Source: JAVBPB01 sp031549965
GTDB taxonomy: Bacteria; Bacillota; Clostridia; Lachnospirales; Lachnospiraceae
DNA: 25,249 bases
Direction of reading: 5' to 3'
Assembly (NCBI GenBank): GCA_031549965.1
Contig: JAVBPB010000037.1
Location: 1 to 25,249 of the forward strand
A program made the position numbers and the translations under genes. The number at the start of each line of letters is the position of its first letter. Position 1 is the stretch's first letter. Of this stretch, positions 23,582-25,249 are shown piece by piece. Below the pieces are notes generated by a model. That model was not told the origin of the DNA and ran no database searches. It saw only the letters and a program-made list of their open reading frames with translations.

Positions 23582-24148
23582 ATGGAATTTATGATTGATA
23601 ATAACTTTAATATTACAGTATTTGAAAAAATAAATAACACTTCTGAGGTTAAAAAAATAGAAATTGCTACAAGTAATCAAGACAGTGTAGTATATACCGA
23701 AAGCATGGATATTCAGATTGCGACTATTCAAGTTGAAACAGCAGCACAAGAAACTGCTTTAGTTGAACCCCAAGAACAGGAAAACATTGAAGAAACAATA
23801 GAAGAGACTGGGGAATCAATACCTGAACAAGATGTTAATGCAATTGATAGTGATGTAGATACAAATGATGGAATATTAGAAGAAACAGTAGGTGTTGATG
23901 AGGTAATTACTGAGGGTGAAATAATGCCTGAAGGAGAGATAATACAAGAAGATGGAATGATTGGTGGCAAAGATATGGGTATGGGAATGGAAACAGGTAT
24001 GGGAGAAACTTTAAAGGATCCTTTTCTTTCAAGCTGGACGCCTATAATTGGCATATCTGGTGCAGTATTAGTAGTAAGTTTTGGCATGGGAATACTTCTT
24101 GCTAAGAAGAGAATCAAAAAAGGATATGATCTGTATGAGGATAATTGA
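23582..24148 (+). CDS. Acidic single-pass membrane protein of the ABC cassette
   Basis: A 188-residue protein I cannot assign to a family. Residues 1-145 are very rich in Glu, Asp, Gln and Ile; residues 130-142 form a Gly-Met-rich stretch (DMGMGMETGMG); residues 153-174 are a transmembrane helix; the end is basic (KKRIKKGYDLYEDN). By the positive-inside rule the acidic part would face outward, yet no signal peptide is visible at the N-terminus, which is odd. The ATG has AAAGGGG upstream. It starts 17 bases after the exoprotein and overlaps the permease start by 14 bases, so it is translated as part of the cassette and may bridge exoprotein and permease. Confidence 0.78.
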   Translation: MEFMIDNNFNITVFEKINNTSEVKKIEIATSNQDSVVYTESMDIQIATIQVETAAQETALVEPQEQENIEETIEETGESIPEQDVNAIDSDVDTNDGILEETVGVDEVITEGEIMPEGEIIQEDGMIGGKDMGMGMETGMGETLKDPFLSSWTPIIGISGAVLVVSFGMGILLAKKRIKKGYDLYEDN

Positions 24149-25249
24149 TCTAGTCAAAATGGGTCTTAGAAACCTAATGCGAAGGCGAGCACGTACATTA
24201 TTAACAGTAATTGGTGTTATGATAGGTACAATTTCCATAATAGTTATGGTATCAATTGGTATTGGTATGAATAACAATTTTAAAAAGCAAATTATGGAGA
24301 TGGGGAGTCTTACAACAATTACTGTAAATAAAAATGCAGCTATATTTGATGATAAGGGAAATTATATAAGTTCCAAAGAGCAGACTATGGATGATTCTTT
24401 AGTTGAAACCATTTCTAAAATAAAGCATGTAAAGGTTGCAACACCTGTAATAACTAAATACGTACAATTTACATCTGGTAAGTTTATGGGAGGTGGAAGT
24501 ATTCAGGCAATGAGTTATGAGGCCTTTAAAGCTTTTGAATTTCCAAATCTTGTGCTTGGAGAATTTCCAACAGAAGAAAACAAAGATGTAGTAATATTTG
24601 GTGCTCAGATTGTTCAATGGTTTTATAAAATGGAAGGCAGAAGATATGAACAAAAAACCCTTGATCTGTCAAAAGAAAAAGTTATAATGAATCTGGAAAA
24701 TGGCGAATACAAATTACAGCAGGGTAAGAAGTTAAAAAAGATTCCTCTTAATAATGTGGCACTTATGGAACAAAGTAATAATGAGTATGATTATAATGTA
24801 TATATGGATCTTAATACTTTCAAAAAATATTATAGAGAATACATAAAATGCCTTACTGTAGAGGACAGAAAAAAAGCAGAAAAATCATTAATAAGTTATG
24901 ATCAAATAAAGATAAATGTGGATAATATTAAATATGTAGATGAGGTTCAGGAAGAAATAAAGAATCTTGGATATTCGTCAGAAAGTTTGGGTAATTTTTT
25001 AAAGCCTATGGAGCAAACTTCAAACATGCTTCAAATGGTACTTGGAGGAATTGGTGCAATTGCCATGTTAGTTTCAGCAATTAATATTGCAAACACTATG
25101 GTTATGTCAATTTACGAAAGAACTAAAGAAATAGGTATAATGAAGGTGCTTGGATGTTTGGTATCTGATGTAAAGAAATTATTTTTATTTGAAGCCGGAA
25201 TGATTGGACTGTTGGGAGGAATTGTTGGAGTAATACTTAGCTATATTGC
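24135..25249 (+). CDS. MacB/FtsX-type ABC permease (partial, runs off the window)
   Basis: The first 371 residues of a MacB-like permease. It opens MRIIDLVKMGLRNLMRRRAR, the standard cytoplasmic start, then TM1 (LLTVIGVMIGTISIIVMVSIG). A long extracytoplasmic domain of about 240 residues follows, then TM2 (MVLGGIGAIAMLVSAINIANTM), the coupling-helix motif YERTKEIGIMKVLGC and the start of TM3 (GLLGGIVGVIL). The fourth helix and C-terminus are beyond the window. The ATG at 24135 overlaps the end of the acidic-protein gene. FtsX-fold permeases of this kind move no solute by themselves but transmit ATPase motion to extracytoplasmic partners, which suits the adjacent exoprotein. Confidence 0.93.
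   Translation, partial: MRIIDLVKMGLRNLMRRRARTLLTVIGVMIGTISIIVMVSIGIGMNNNFKKQIMEMGSLTTITVNKNAAIFDDKGNYISSKEQTMDDSLVETISKIKHVKVATPVITKYVQFTSGKFMGGGSIQAMSYEAFKAFEFPNLVLGEFPTEENKDVVIFGAQIVQWFYKMEGRRYEQKTLDLSKEKVIMNLENGEYKLQQGKKLKKIPLNNVALMEQSNNEYDYNVYMDLNTFKKYYREYIKCLTVEDRKKAEKSLISYDQIKINVDNIKYVDEVQEEIKNLGYSSESLGNFLKPMEQTSNMLQMVLGGIGAIAMLVSAINIANTMVMSIYERTKEIGIMKVLGCLVSDVKKLFLFEAGMIGLLGGIVGVILSYI

Overview
The window is low-GC DNA (roughly 30% G+C, strongly A/T-biased third positions) with compact genes, strong AGGAGG-type ribosome binding sites, some TTG starts, sigma-A style promoters and short intrinsic terminators. This points to an anaerobic Firmicute of the Clostridia. The class II GalT, the YvyF-like zinc-finger protein and the small conserved families at 6.5 kb and 14.3 kb look Lachnospiraceae-like, but that is recalled family knowledge and not a search result. 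No rRNA, tRNA, CRISPR array, IS element or phage gene was seen.

Layout. (1) 250-4178: a Leloir galactose operon galK-galE-galT with a perfect cre/LacI-type operator, a consensus promoter, a large hairpin over the galE stop codon and a terminator. (2) 4241-5910: a NeuD-like hexapeptide acyltransferase with a BKACE (beta-keto acid cleavage) enzyme, closed by a terminator. (3) 6053-6964: a VanZ-like membrane protein and a small three-helix membrane protein. (4) 7028-7201, minus: a 57-residue gene with a consensus RBS. (5) 7330-10471: an operon of methylated-DNA methyltransferase, HD-domain nucleotidase-like protein and an M29 aminopeptidase with a long N-terminal extension. (6) 10606-12108: a secreted kelch-repeat/Big2-like protein. 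(7) 12180-13115, minus: argF. (8) 13484-16736: a tight housekeeping operon birA, small protein, Dabb protein, coaX, dusB, followed by a YvyF-like zinc-finger protein (16846-17316). (9) 17303-17549: a promoter, a frameshifted and truncated flavodoxin-reductase remnant, and a hairpin. (10) 17551-18951, minus: an M24/creatinase-fold protein that has lost most metal ligands. (11) A ribbon-helix-helix regulator (minus) and an unrecognised 87-residue gene (plus), transcribed divergently. (12) 19959 to the end: an envelope ABC cassette of ATPase, 928-residue multi-module exoprotein with a C-terminal anchor, acidic single-pass membrane protein and a MacB-type permease that runs off the window.

How it fits together. 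The first operon turns galactose into UDP-sugars and glucose-1-phosphate, and its operator suggests carbon-source control. The birA-coaX-dusB group supplies cofactor attachment (biotin), CoA synthesis and tRNA modification. The last four genes overlap or nearly touch, share one promoter and appear to encode a single envelope complex; this is the least-described system in the window. Other points worth a second look are the lack of a usable AUG for birA, the hidden 57-residue gene, the degenerate M24 protein, the extended M29 peptidase, and the promoter-bearing flavodoxin pseudogene.
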